A stretch of DNA of 64,000 nucleotides from NCBI GenBank assembly GCA_964057225.1, contig OZ059896.1, positions 19,836,501 through 19,900,500 of the forward strand, given 5' to 3'. Below, piece by piece: positions 52,801 to 64,000 of the stretch. A program made the position numbers and the translations under genes. Each line of letters opens with the position of its first letter. Position 1 is the stretch's first letter. This DNA is from Auanema rhodensis (lineage: Eukaryota > Nematoda > Chromadorea > Rhabditida > Rhabditidae). The notes beneath the pieces are model-generated. The model had not been told where the DNA came from and made no database searches. It was given only the letters and a program-made list of their open reading frames with translations.

Positions 52801-55800
52801 TATCGCGGTGCATTTTTAAGCTAGCGCAAATCTCATAACACAAATCGACGCAGCTTAAAAATCCGCATCGAATGCACTATACTACATTGAGAAACGCTTA
52901 ATACAAAAATTAGTTATGATCGTTTGAAAAATGATGCATTAGTGTATGTTGAGTTTCCATGTACACTCAACATTGCTTCCAAAAACATTTTGACAAAAAT
53001 TTTTTCGAAAAATTTCAAAATAATTTAGCAAAAAGTAGATGTTTTTAGATTCCTTTTTTCAAGGCAAAGACGATGGACATTGTTATTCAACGAAAAAATT
53101 AATTCTTCAGGGTGAAAATCGAGGATATAAGTGTGAACTTATATCAGTTGATATCTCGGTGCATTTTTAAGCTAGCGCAAATCTGATAACACAGATCGAC
53201 GCAGCTTAAAAATCCGCATCGAATGCACTATACTACATTGAGAAACGCTTAATACAAAAATTAGTTATGATCGTTTGAAAAATGATGCATTAGTGTATGT
53301 TGAGTTTCCATGTACACTCAACATTGCTTCCAAAAACATTTTGACAAAAATTTTTTCGAAAAATTTCAAAATAATTTAGCAAAAAGTAGATGTTTTTAGA
53401 TTCCTTTTTTCAAGGCAAAGACGATGGACAATGTTATTCAACGAAAAAATTAATTCTTCAGGGTGAAAATCGAGGATATAAGTGTGAACTTATATCAGTT
53501 GATATCTCGGTGCATTTTTAAGCTAGCGCAAATCTCATAACACAGATCGACGCAGCTTAAAAATCCGCATCGAATGCACTATACTACATTGAGAAACGCT
53601 TAATACAAAAATTAGTTATGATCGTTTGAAAAATGATGCATTAGTGTATGTTGAGTTTCCATGTACACTCAACATTGCTTCCAAAAACATTTTGACAAAA
53701 ATTTTTTCGAAAAATTTCTAAATAATTTAGCAAAAAGTAGATGTTTTTAGATTCCTTTTTTCAAGGCAAAGACGATGGACAATGTTATTCAACGAAAAAA
53801 TTAATTCTTCAGGGTGAAAATCGAGGATATAAGTGTGAACTTATATCAGTTGATATCTCGGTGCATTTTTAAGCTAGCGCAAATCTGATAACACAGATCG
53901 ACGCAGCTTAAAAATCCGCATCGAATGCACTATACTACATTGAGAAACGCTTAATACAAAAATTAGTTATGATCGTTTGAAAAATGATGCATTAGTGTAT
54001 GTTGAGTTTCCATGTACACTCAACATTGCTTCCAAAAACATTTTGACAAAAATTTTTTCGAAAAATTTCTAAATAATTTAGCAAAAAGTAGATGTTTTCA
54101 GATTCCTTTTTTCAAGGCAAAGACGATGGACAATGTTATTCAACGAAAAAATTAATTCTTCAGGGTGAAAATCGAGGATATAAGTGTGAACTTATATCAG
54201 TTGATATCGCGGTGCATTTTTAAGCTAGCGCAAATCTCATAACACAAATCGACGCAGCTTAAAAATCCGCATCGAATGCACTATACTACATTGAGAAACG
54301 CTTAATACAAAAATTAGTTATGATCGTTTGAAAAATGATGCATTAGTGTATGTTGAGTTTCCATGTACACTCAACATTGCTTCCAAAAACATTTTGACAA
54401 AAATTTTTTCGAAAAATTTCAAAATAATTTAGCAAAAAGTAGATGTTTTTAGATTTCTTTTTTCAAGGCAAAGACGATGGACATTGTTATTCAACGAAAA
54501 AATTAAATCTTCAGGGTGAAAATCGAGGATATAAGTGTGAACTTATATCAGTTGATATCTCGGTGCATTTTTAAGCTAGCGCAAATCTGATAACACAGAT
54601 CGACGCAGCTTAAAAATCCGCATCGAATGCACTATACTACATTGAGAAACGCTTAATACAAAAATTAGTTATGATCGTTTGAAAAATGATGCATTAGTGT
54701 ATGTTGAGTTTCCATGTACACTCAACATTGCTTCCAAAAACATTTTGACAAAAATTTTTTCGAAAAATTTCAAAATAATTTAGCAAAAAGTAGATGTTTT
54801 TAGATTCCTTTTTTCAAGGCAAAGACGATGGACAATGTTATTCAACGAAAAAATTAATTCTTCAGGGTGAAAATCGAGGATATAAGTGTGAACTTATATC
54901 AGTTGATATCTCGGTGCATTTTTAAGCTAGCGCAAATCTCATAACACAGATCGACGCAGCTTAAAAATCCGCATCGAATGCACTATACTACATTGAGAAA
55001 CGCTTAATACAAAAATTAGTTATGATCGTTTGAAAAATGATGCATTAGTGTATGTTGAGTTTCCATGTACACTCAACATTGCTTCCAAAAACATTTTGAC
55101 AAAAATTTTTTCGAAAAATTTCAAAATAATTTAGCAAAAAGTAGATGTTTTTAGATTCCTTTTTTCAAGGCAAAGACGATGGACATTGTTATTCAACGAA
55201 AAAATTAATTCTTCAGGGTGAAAATCGAGGATATAAGTGTGAACTTATATCAGTTGATATCTCGGTGCATTTTTAAGCTAGCGCAAATCTGATAACACAG
55301 ATCGACGCAGCTTAAAAATCCGCATCGAATGCACTATACTACATTGAGAAACGCTTAATACAAAAATTAGTTATGATCGTTTGAAAAATGATGCATTAGT
55401 GTATGTTGAGTTTCCATGTACACTCAACATTGCTTCCAAAAACATTTTGACAAAAATTTTTTCGAAAAATTTCAAAATAATTTAGCAAAAAGTAGATGTT
55501 TTTAGATTCCTTTTTTCAAGGCAAAGACGATGGACAATGTTATTCAACGAAAAAATTAATTCTTCAGGGTGAAAATCGAGGATATAAGTGTGAACTTATA
55601 TCAGTTGATATCTCGGTGCATTTTTAAGCTAGCGCAAATCTCATAACACAGATCGACGCAGCTTAAAAATCCGCATCGAATGCACTATACTACATTAAGA
55701 AACGCTTAATACAAAAATTAGTTATGATCGTTTGAAAAATGATGCATTAGTGTATGTTGAGTTTCCATGTACACTCAACATTGCTTCCAAAAACATTTTG

Positions 55801-58266
55801 ACAAAAATTTTTTCGAAAAATTTCTAAATAATTTAGCAAAAAGTAGATGTTTTTAGATTCCTTTTTTCAAGGCAAAGACGATGGACAATGTTATTCAACG
55901 AAAAAATTAATTCTTCAGGGTGAAAATCGAGGATATAAGTGTGAACTTATATCAGTTGATATCTCGGTGCATTTTTAAGCTAGCGCAAATCTGATAACAC
56001 AGATCGACGCAGCTTAAAAATCCGCATCGAATGCACTATACTACATTGAGAAACGCTTAATACAAAAATTAGTTATGATCGTTTGAAAAATGATGCATTA
56101 GTGTATGTTGAGTTTCCATGTACACTCAACATTGCTTCCAAAAACATTTTGACAAAAATTTTTTCGAAAAATTTCTAAATAATTTAGCAAAAAGTAGATG
56201 TTTTCAGATTCCTTTTTTCAAGGCAAAGACGATGGACAATGTTATTCAACGAAAAAATTAATTCTTCAGGGTGAAAATCGAGGATATAAGTGTGAACTTA
56301 TATCAGTTGATATCGCGGTGCATTTTTAAGCTAGCGCAAATCTCATAACACAAATCGACGCAGCTTAAAAATCCGCATCGAATGCACTATACTACATTGA
56401 GAAACGCTTAATACAAAAATTAGTTATGATCGTTTGAAAAATGATGCATTAGTGTATGTTGAGTTTCCATGTACACTCAACATTGCTTCCAAAAACATTT
56501 TGACAAAAATTTTTTCGAAAAATTTCAAAATAATTTAGCAAAAAGTAGATGTTTTTAGATTCCTTTTTTCAAGGCAAAGACGATGGACAATGTTATTCAA
56601 CAAAAAAATTAATTCTTCAGGGTGAAAATCGAGGATATATGTGTGAACTTATATCAGTTGATATCTCGGTGCATTTTTAAGCTAGCGCAAATCTGATAAC
56701 AAACATCGACGCAGCTTAAAAATCCGCATCGAATGCACTATACCACATTGAGAAACGCTTAATACAAAAATTAGTTATGATCGTTTGAAAAATGATGCAT
56801 TAGTGTATGTTGAGTTTCCATGTACACTCAACATTGCTTCCAAAAACATTTTGACAAAAATTTTTTCGAAAAATTTCAAAATAATTTAGCAAAAAGTAGA
56901 TGTTTTTAGATTCCTTTTTTCAAGGCAAAGACGATGGACAATGTTATTCAACGAAAAAATTAATTCTTCAGGGTGAAAATCGAGGATATAAGTGTGAACT
57001 TATATCAGTTGATATCTCGGTGCATTTTTAAGCTAGCGCAAATCTCATAACACAGATCGACGCAGCTTAAAAATCCGCATCGAATGCACTATACTACATT
57101 GAGAAACGCTTAATACAAAAATTAGTTATGATCGTTTGAAAAATGATGCATTAGTGTATGTTGAGTTTCCATGTACACTCAACATTGCTTCCAAAAACAT
57201 TTTGACAAAAATTTTTTCGAAAAATTTCTAAATAATTTAGCAGAAAGTAGATGTTTTTAGATTCCTTTTTTCAAGGCAAAGACGATGGACAATGTTATTC
57301 AACAAAAAAATTAATTCTTCAGGGTGAAAATCGAGGATATATGTGTGAACTTATATCAGTTGATATCTCGGTGCATTTTTAAGCTAGCGCAAATCTGATA
57401 ACAAACATCGACGCAGCTTAAAAATCCGCATCGAATGCACTATACTACATTGAGAAACGCTTAATACAAAAATTAGTTATGATCGTTTGAAAAATGATGC
57501 ATTAGTGTATGTTGAGTTTCCATGTACACTCAACATTGCTTCCAAAAACATTTTGACAAAAATTTTTTCGAAAAATTTCTAAATAATTTAGCAAAAAGTA
57601 GATGTTTTTAGATTCCTTTTTTCAAGGCAAAGACGATGGACAATGTTATTCAACGGAAAAATCAATTCTTCAGGGTGAAAATCGAGGATATAAGTGTGAA
57701 CTTATATCAGTTGATATCTCGGTGCATTTTTAAGCTAGCGCAAATCTGATAACACAGATCGACGCAGCTTAAAAATCCGCATCGAATGCACTATACTACA
57801 TTGAGAAACGCTTAATACAAAAATTAGTTATGATCGTTTGAAAAATGATGCATTAGTGTATGTTGAGTTTCCATGTACACTCAACATTGCTTCCAAAAAC
57901 ATTTTGACAAAAATTTTTTCGAAAAATTTCTAAATAATTTAGCAAAAAGTAGATGTTTTCAGATTCCTTTTTTCAAAGCAAAGACGATGGACAATGTTAT
58001 TCAACGAAAAAATTAATTCTTCAGGGTGAAAATCGAGGATATAAGTGTGAACTTATATCAGTTGATATCGCGGTGCATTTTTAAGCTAGCGCAAATCTCA
58101 TAACACAGATCGACGCAGCTTAAAAATCTACATCGAATGCACTATACTACATTGAGAAACGCTTAATACAAAAATTAGTTATGATCGTTTGAAAAATGAT
58201 GCATTAGTGTATGTTGAGTTTCCATGTACACTCAACATTGCTTCCAAAAACATTTTGACAAAAATT
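43876..58266. repeat. Array domain 6 (units 126-166): tatcgcgg and acatag subtype
   Basis: tatcgcgg occurs in units 128, 134, 142, 151, 155, 161 and 166, always with gttttcag and ctcataac, and usually with acacaaatc. Units 127, 131, 133, 139, 141, 147 and 150 have acatagat. Units 129, 134, 137, 142 and 145 have the linked set cttattacac, aatttag, gattg. Units 162 and 164 carry caacaaaa, gatatatg and aaacatcg. Only satellite sequence is present. Confidence 0.7.
46333..51948. repeat. 8-unit higher-order repeat (2808 bp), two full copies
   Basis: Units 133-140 and 141-148 match one for one: (1) ttttcaag, acatag, cttagaaat; (2) tatcgcgg, acaaatc, cttattac; (3) gacattg; (4) ctcataac; (5) gttttcag with cttattac; (6) gacattg; (7) acatag; (8) gttttcag with gacattg. 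Units 129-132 (44929-46332) resemble members 5-8 of a preceding copy. After the second copy one extra unit (149) intervenes and members 1-4 resume as units 150-153, without cttattac in the second. The two copies look nearly identical by eye. Confidence 0.8.
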
Positions 58267-59592
58267 TTTTCGAAAAATTTCAAAATAATTTAGCAAAAAG
58301 TAGATGTTTTTAGATTCCTTTTTTCAAGGCAAAGACGATGGACATTGTTATTCAACGAAAAAATTAATTCTTCAGGGTGAAAATCGAGGATATAAGTGTG
58401 AACTTATATCAGTTGATATATCGGTGCATTTTTAAGCTAGCGCAAATCTGATAACACAGATCGACGCAGCTTAAAAATCCGCATCGAATGCACTATACTA
58501 CATTGAGAAACGCTTAATACAAAAATTAGTTATGATCGTTTGAAAAATGATGCATTAGTGTATGTTGAGTTTCCATGTACACTCAACATTGCTTCCAAAA
58601 ACATTTTGACAAAAATTTTTTCGAAAAATTTCAAAATAATTTAGCAAAAAGTAGATGTTTTTAGATTCCTTTTTTCAAGGCAAAGACGATGGACAATGTT
58701 ATTCAACGAAAAAATTAATTCTTCAGGGTGAAAATCGAGGATATAAGTGTGAACTTATATCCGTTGATATCTCGGTGCATTTTTAAGCTAGCGCAAATCT
58801 GATAACACAGATCGACGCAGCTTAAAAATCCGCATCGAATGCACTATACTACATTGAAAAACGCTTAATACAAAAATTAGTTATGATCGTTTGAAAAATG
58901 ATGCATTAGTGTATGTTGAGTTTCCATGTACACTCAACATTGCTTCCAAAAACATTTTGACAAAAATTTTTTCGAAAAATTTCAAAATAATTTAGCAAAA
59001 AGTAGATGTTTTTAGATTCCTTTATTCAAGGCAAAGACGATGGACAATGTTATTCAACGAAAAAATTAATTCTTTAGGGTGAAAATCGAGGATATTAGTG
59101 TGAACTTATATCAGTTGATATCTTGGTGCATTTTTAAGCTAGCGCAAATCTGATAACACAGATCGACGCAGCTTAAAAATCCACATCGAATGCACTATAC
59201 TACATTGAAAAACGCTTAATACAAAAATTAGTTATGATCGTTTGAAAAATGATGCATTAGTGTATGTTGAGTTTCCATGTACACTCAACATTGCTTCCAA
59301 AAACATTTTGACAAAAATTTTTTCGAAAAATTTCAAAATAATTTAGCAAAAAGTAGATGTTTTTAGATTCCTTTATTCAAGGCAAAGACGATGGACAATG
59401 TTATTCAACGAAAAAATTATTCCTTCAGGGTGAAAATCGAGGATATAAGTGTGAACTTATATCAGTTGATATCTCGGTGCATTTTTAAGCTAGAGCAAAT
59501 CTGATAACACAGATCGACGCAGCTTAAAAATCCGAATCGAATGCACTATACTACATTGAGAAACGCTTGATACAAAAATTAGTTATGATCGT

Positions 59593-62500
59593 TTGAAAAA
59601 TGATGCATTAGTGTATGTTGAGTTTCCATGTACACTCAACATTGCTTCCAAAAACATTTTGACAAAAATTTTTTCGAAAAATTTCAAAATAATTCAGCAA
59701 AAAGTAGATGTTTTTAGATTCCTTTATTCAAGGCAAAGACGATGGACAATGTTATTCAACGAAAAAATTAATTCTTCAGGGTGAAAATCGAGGATATAAG
59801 TGTGAACTTATATCAGTTGATATCTCGGTGCATTTTTAAGCTAGCGCAAATCTGATAACACAGATCGACGCAGCTTAAAAATCCGAATCGAATGCACTAT
59901 ACTACATTGAGAAACGCTTGATACAAAAATTAGTTATGATCGTTTGAAAAATGATGCATTAGTGTATGTTGAGTTTCCATGTACACTCAACATTGCTTCC
60001 AAAAACATTTTGACAAAAATTTTTTCGAAAAATTTCAAAATAATTTAGCAAAAAGTAGATGTTTTTAGATTCCATTTTTCAAGGCAAAGACGATGGACAA
60101 TGTTATTCAACGAAAAAATTAATTCTTCAGGGTGAAAATCGAGGATATATGTGTGAACTTATATCAGTTGATATCTCGGTGCATTTTTAAGCTAGCGCAA
60201 ATCTGATAACACAGATCGACGCAGCTTAAAAATCCGCATCGAATGCACTATACTACATTGAGAAACGCTTAATACAAAAATTAGTTATGATCGTTTGAAA
60301 AATGATGCATTAGTGTATGTTGAGTTTCCATGTACACTCAACATTGCTTCCAAAAACATTTTGACAAAAATTTTTTCGAAAAATTTCAAAATAATTTAGC
60401 AAAAAGTAGATGTTTTTAGATTCCTTTATTCAAGGCAAAGACGATGGACAATGTTATTCAACGAAAAAATTAATTCTTCAGGGTGAAAATCGAGGATATA
60501 AGTGTGAACTTATATCAGTTGATATCTCGGTGCATTTTTAAGCTAGCGCAAATCTGATAACACAGATCGACGCAGCTTAAAAATCCGAATCGAATGCACT
60601 ATACTACATTGAGAAACGCTTGATACAAAAATTAGTTATGATCGTTTGAAAAATGATGCATTAGTGTATGTTGAGTTTCCATGTACACTCAACATTGCTT
60701 CCAAAAACATTTTGACAAAAATTTTTTCGAAAAATTTCAAAATAATTCAGCAAAAAGTAGATGTTTTTAGATTCCTTTATTCAAGGCAAAGACGATGGAC
60801 AATGTTATTCAACGAAAAAATTAATTCTTCAGGGTGAAAATCGAGGATATAAGTGTGAACTTATATCAGTTGATATCTCGGTGCATTTTTAAGCTAGCGC
60901 AAATCTGATAACACAGATCGACGCAGCTTAAAAATCCGAATCGAATGCACTATACTACATTGAGAAACGCTTGATACAAAAATTAGTTATGATCGTTTGA
61001 AAAATGATGCATTAGTGTATGTTGAGTTTCCATGTACACTCAACATTGCTTCCAAAAACATTTTGACAAAAATTTTTTCGAAAAATTTCAAAATAATTTA
61101 GCAAAAAGTAGATGTTTTTAGATTCCATTTTTCAAGGCAAAGACGATGGACAATGTTATTCAACGAAAAAATTAATTCTTCAGGGTGAAAATCGAGGATA
61201 TATGTGTGAACTTATATCAGTTGATATCTCGGTGCATTTTTAAGCTAGCGCAAATCTGATAACACAGATCGACGCAGCTTAAAAATCCGAATCGAATGCA
61301 CTATACTACATTGAGAAACGCTTGATACAAAAATTAGTTATGATCGTTTGAAAAATGATGCATTAGTGTATGTTGAGTTTCCATGTACACTCAACATTGC
61401 TTCCAAAAACATTTTGACAAAAATTTTTTCGAAAAATTTCAAAATAATTCAGCAAAAAGTAGATGTTTTTAGATTCCTTTATTCAAGGCAAAGACGATGG
61501 ACAATGTTATTCAACGAAAAAATTAATTCTTTAGGGTGAAAATCGAGGATATTAGTGTGAACTTATATCAGTTGATATCTTGGTGCATTTTTAAGCTAGC
61601 GCAAATCTGATAACACAGATCGACGCAGCTTAAAAATCCGAATCGAATGCACTATACTACATTGAGAAACGCTTGATACAAAAATTAGTTATGATCGTTT
61701 GAAAAATGATGCATTAGTGTATGTTGAGTTTCCATGTACACTCAACATTGCTTCCAAAAACATTTTGACAAAAATTTTTTCGAAAAATTTCAAAATAATT
61801 TAGCAAAAAGTAGATGTTTTTAGATTCCATTTTTCAAGGCAAAGACGATGGACAATGTTATTCAACGAAAAAATTAATTCTTCAGGGTGAAAATCGAGGA
61901 TATATGTGTGAACTTATATCAGTTGATATCTCGGTGCATTTTTAAGCTAGCGCAAATCTGATAACACAGATCGACGCAGCTTAAAAATCCGCATCGAATG
62001 CACTATACTACATTGAGAAACGCTTAATACAAAAATTAGTTATGATCGTTTGAAAAATGATGCATTAGTGTATGTTGAGTTTCCATGTACACTCAACATT
62101 GCTTCCAAAAACATTTTGACAAAAATTTTTTCGAAAAATTTCAAAATAATTTAGCAAAAAGTAGATGTTTTTAGATTCCTTTATTCAAGGCAAAGACGAT
62201 GGACAATGTTATTCAACGAAAAAATTAATTTTTCAGGGTGAAAATCGAGGATATAAGTGTGAACTTATATCAGTTGATATCTCGGTGCATTTTTAAGCTA
62301 GCGCAAATCTGATAACACAGATCGACGCAGCTTAAAAATCCGAATCGAATGCACTATACTACATTGAGAAACGCTTGATACAAAAATTAGTTATGATCGT
62401 TTGAAAAATGATGCATTAGTGTATGTTGAGTTTCCATGTACACTCAACATTGCTTCCAAAAACATTTTGACAAAAATTTTTTCGAAAAATTTCAAAATAA

Positions 62501-63996
62501 TTTAGCAAAAAGTAGATGTTTTTAGATTCCTTTTTTCAAGGCAAAGACGATGGACAATGTTATTCAACGAAAAAATTATTCCTTCAGGGTGAAAATCGAG
62601 GATATAAGTGTGAACTTATATCAGTTGATATCTCGGTGCATTTTTAAGCTAGCGCAAATCTGATAACACAGATCGACGCAGCTTAAAAATCCGAATCGAA
62701 TGCACTATACTACATTGAGAAACGCTTGATACAAAAATTAGTTATGATCGTTTGAAAAATGATGCATTAGTGTATGTTGAGTTTCCATGTACACTCAACA
62801 TTGCTTCCAAAAACATTTTGACAAAAATTTTTTCGAAAAATTTCAAAATAATTCAGCAAAAAGTAGATGTTTTTAGATTCCTTTATTCAAGGCAAAGACG
62901 ATGGACAATGTTATTCAACGAAAAAATTAATTCTTCAGGGTGAAAATCGAGGATATAAGTGTGAACTTATATCAGTTGATATCTCGGTGCATTTTTAAGC
63001 TAGCGCAAATCTGATAACACAGATCGACGCAGCTTAAAAATCCGAATCGAATGCACTATACTACATTGAGAAACGCTTGATACAAAAATTAGTTATGATC
63101 GTTTGAAAAATGATGCATTAGTGTATGTTGAGTTTCCATGTACACTCAACATTGCTTCCAAAAACATTTTGACAAAAATTTTTTCGAAAAATTTCAAAAT
63201 AATTTAGCAAAAAGTAGATGTTTTTAGATTCCTTTTTTCAAGGCAAAGACGATGGACAATGTTATTCAACGAAAAAATTATTCCTTCAGGGTGAAAATCG
63301 AGGATATAAGTGTGAACTTATATCAGTTGATATCTCGGTGCATTTTTAAGCTAGAGCAAATCTGATAACACAGATCGACGCAGCTTAAAAATCCGAATCG
63401 AATGCACTATACTACATTGAGAAACGCTTGATACAAAAATTAGTTATGATCGTTTGAAAAATGATGCATTAGTGTATGTTGAGTTTCCATGTACACTCAA
63501 CATTGCTTCCAAAAACATTTTGACAAAAATTTTTTCGAAAAATTTCAAAATAATTCAGCAAAAAGTAGATGTTTTTAGATTCCTTTATTCAAGGCAAAGA
63601 CGATGGACAATGTTATTCAACGAAAAAATTAATTCTTCAGGGTGAAAATCGAGGATATAAGTGTGAACTTATATCAGTTGATATCTCGGTGCATTTTTAA
63701 GCTAGCGCAAATCTGATAACACAGATCGACGCAGCTTAAAAATCCGAATCGAATGCACTATACTACATTGAGAAACGCTTGATACAAAAATTAGTTATGA
63801 TCGTTTGAAAAATGATGCATTAGTGTATGTTGAGTTTCCATGTACACTCAACATTGCTTCCAAAAACATTTTGACAAAAATTTTTTCGAAAAATTTCAAA
63901 ATAATTCAGCAAAAAGTAGATGTTTTTAGATTCCTTTATTCAAGGCAAAGACGATGGACAATGTTATTCAACGAAAAAATTAATTCTTCAGGGTGA
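59593..63996 (+). other. Six copies of a 63-codon open frame, probably not genes
   Basis: Frames of 63 codons start at TTG at 59593, 60646, 61348, 62752, 63454 and 63805 and run through the unit junction to TGA. They are open only because TAG (codon 35) became CAG in these units; elsewhere the frame stops at that TAG, or at TAA in codon 32 where the unit reads atttctaaat. Five predicted products are identical and the sixth (61348) differs by Ser to Leu near the end. There is no ATG at the proposed start, no recognisable domain, signal peptide or membrane segment, and the sequence is lysine-, asparagine- and phenylalanine-rich as expected from A/T-rich DNA. A chance frame is far more likely than a gene. 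Confidence 0.85.
62479..63882. repeat. Tandem duplication of a 2-unit block (702 bp)
   Basis: Units 179-180 and 181-182 repeat the pair: an aatttagc/ccttttttca unit with attattcc, then an aattcagc/cctttattca unit. Unit 181 additionally has gctagagc in the dyad A arm, shared with unit 170, which is likewise followed by an aattcagc unit. The pair has thus been used at least three times in this domain. Confidence 0.7.
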
Positions 63997-64000
63997 AAAT

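Larger units (their letters stand above)
1..64000. repeat. Uninterrupted satellite array, 351-bp monomer, 182.3 copies
   Basis: The same 351-base unit recurs head to tail over the entire window. Landmarks such as the gcatt of gatgcatt fall at 286, 15028, 30121 and 45214, and the ttttcg unit start falls at 1, 352 and 63883; all spacings are exact multiples of 351. Variation is by substitution, roughly one to four changes per unit, and homopolymer runs keep their length. The consensus has about 31% G+C and 12 CpG per unit. Both ends of the window lie inside the array, so its true length is larger. Tandem satellites of this kind usually form centromeric or pericentromeric heterochromatin; that location is inferred, not shown. 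351 bp is close to two nucleosome repeats. I do not recognise the family. Confidence 0.98.
58267..64000. repeat. Array domain 7 (units 167-183): ctttattca, ccgaatc, cttgatac subtype
   Basis: From unit 169 on, cctttattca or ccatttttca replaces ccttttttca in most units. From unit 170, ccgaatc and cttgatac occur together in 11 units and are both absent in units 172 and 177, so they are fully linked. ccgaatc removes one base pair from the outer stem of dyad A. Units 168 and 169 share cattgaaaaac and look transitional. The T-to-C change giving aattcagc occurs only here (units 171, 174, 176, 180, 182, 183). Confidence 0.8.

Noticed and set aside
59593-63996. Six 63-codon open frames as protein genes
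   Set aside because: They use TTG starts, lie wholly in satellite sequence, are five-fold identical, exist only where one stop has mutated, and show no domain or translation signal.
1-64000. CRISPR array
   Set aside because: The 351-bp repeats abut directly with no unique spacers, and the unit is about ten times longer than CRISPR repeats; no cas genes are present.
1-64000. Ribosomal spacer, histone cluster or other tandem gene family
   Set aside because: The unit is too short and contains no rRNA, tRNA or histone coding sequence; it has no long open frame.
1-64000. Transposon or long terminal repeat remnants
   Set aside because: No sequence outside the 351-bp register, no target-site duplications and no transposase or reverse-transcriptase frame are seen.

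Overview
The whole 64,000-base window is one tandem satellite-DNA array. A 351-bp monomer repeats head to tail in one orientation from the first base to the last: 182 complete units plus the first 118 bases of a 183rd. Unit n starts at 351(n-1)+1. No protein gene, RNA gene, transposon, inversion or unique sequence interrupts it. The phase found in the first unit still holds exactly at every point checked (near 15, 30, 45, 59 and 64 kb), so there is no net insertion or deletion; copies differ by a few base substitutions each.

The consensus unit is about 31% G+C by hand count. It has four inverted repeats. Dyad A (unit positions 155-221) is a 67-nt compound hairpin, dyad B (123-144) a 9-bp stem with a 4-nt loop, dyad C (296-323) a 9-bp stem with a 10-nt loop, and dyad D a 12-bp palindrome centred on CG across the unit boundary. 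Between D and B lies a run of A- and T-tracts that should bend DNA. CpG is not depleted. The picture is that of eukaryotic centromeric or pericentromeric heterochromatin, perhaps of an insect or another animal with little CpG methylation. I do not recognise the family, so the host is a guess.

Diagnostic substitutions divide the array into successive domains: 1-3510 (acaagg type), 3511-7722 (mixed), 7723-9828 (attgttcag type), 9829-22815 (ataatg and gattaatt types), 22816-43875 (tgttag and cagaat types), 43876-58266 (tatcgcg and acatag types) and 58267-64000 (ctttattca, ccgaatc and cttgatac types). Within domains there are higher-order repeats of 2, 3, about 9 and 8 units; the clearest is an 8-unit (2808-bp) repeat at 46333-51948. 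This is what unequal exchange and local amplification produce.

The only open frames of note are six copies of a 63-codon TTG-initiated frame in the last domain, opened by one T-to-C change that removes a TAG. I do not regard them as genes. I found no protein-based or RNA-based system here; what deserves attention is the array's structure: indel-free register, compound dyads and nested higher-order repeats.
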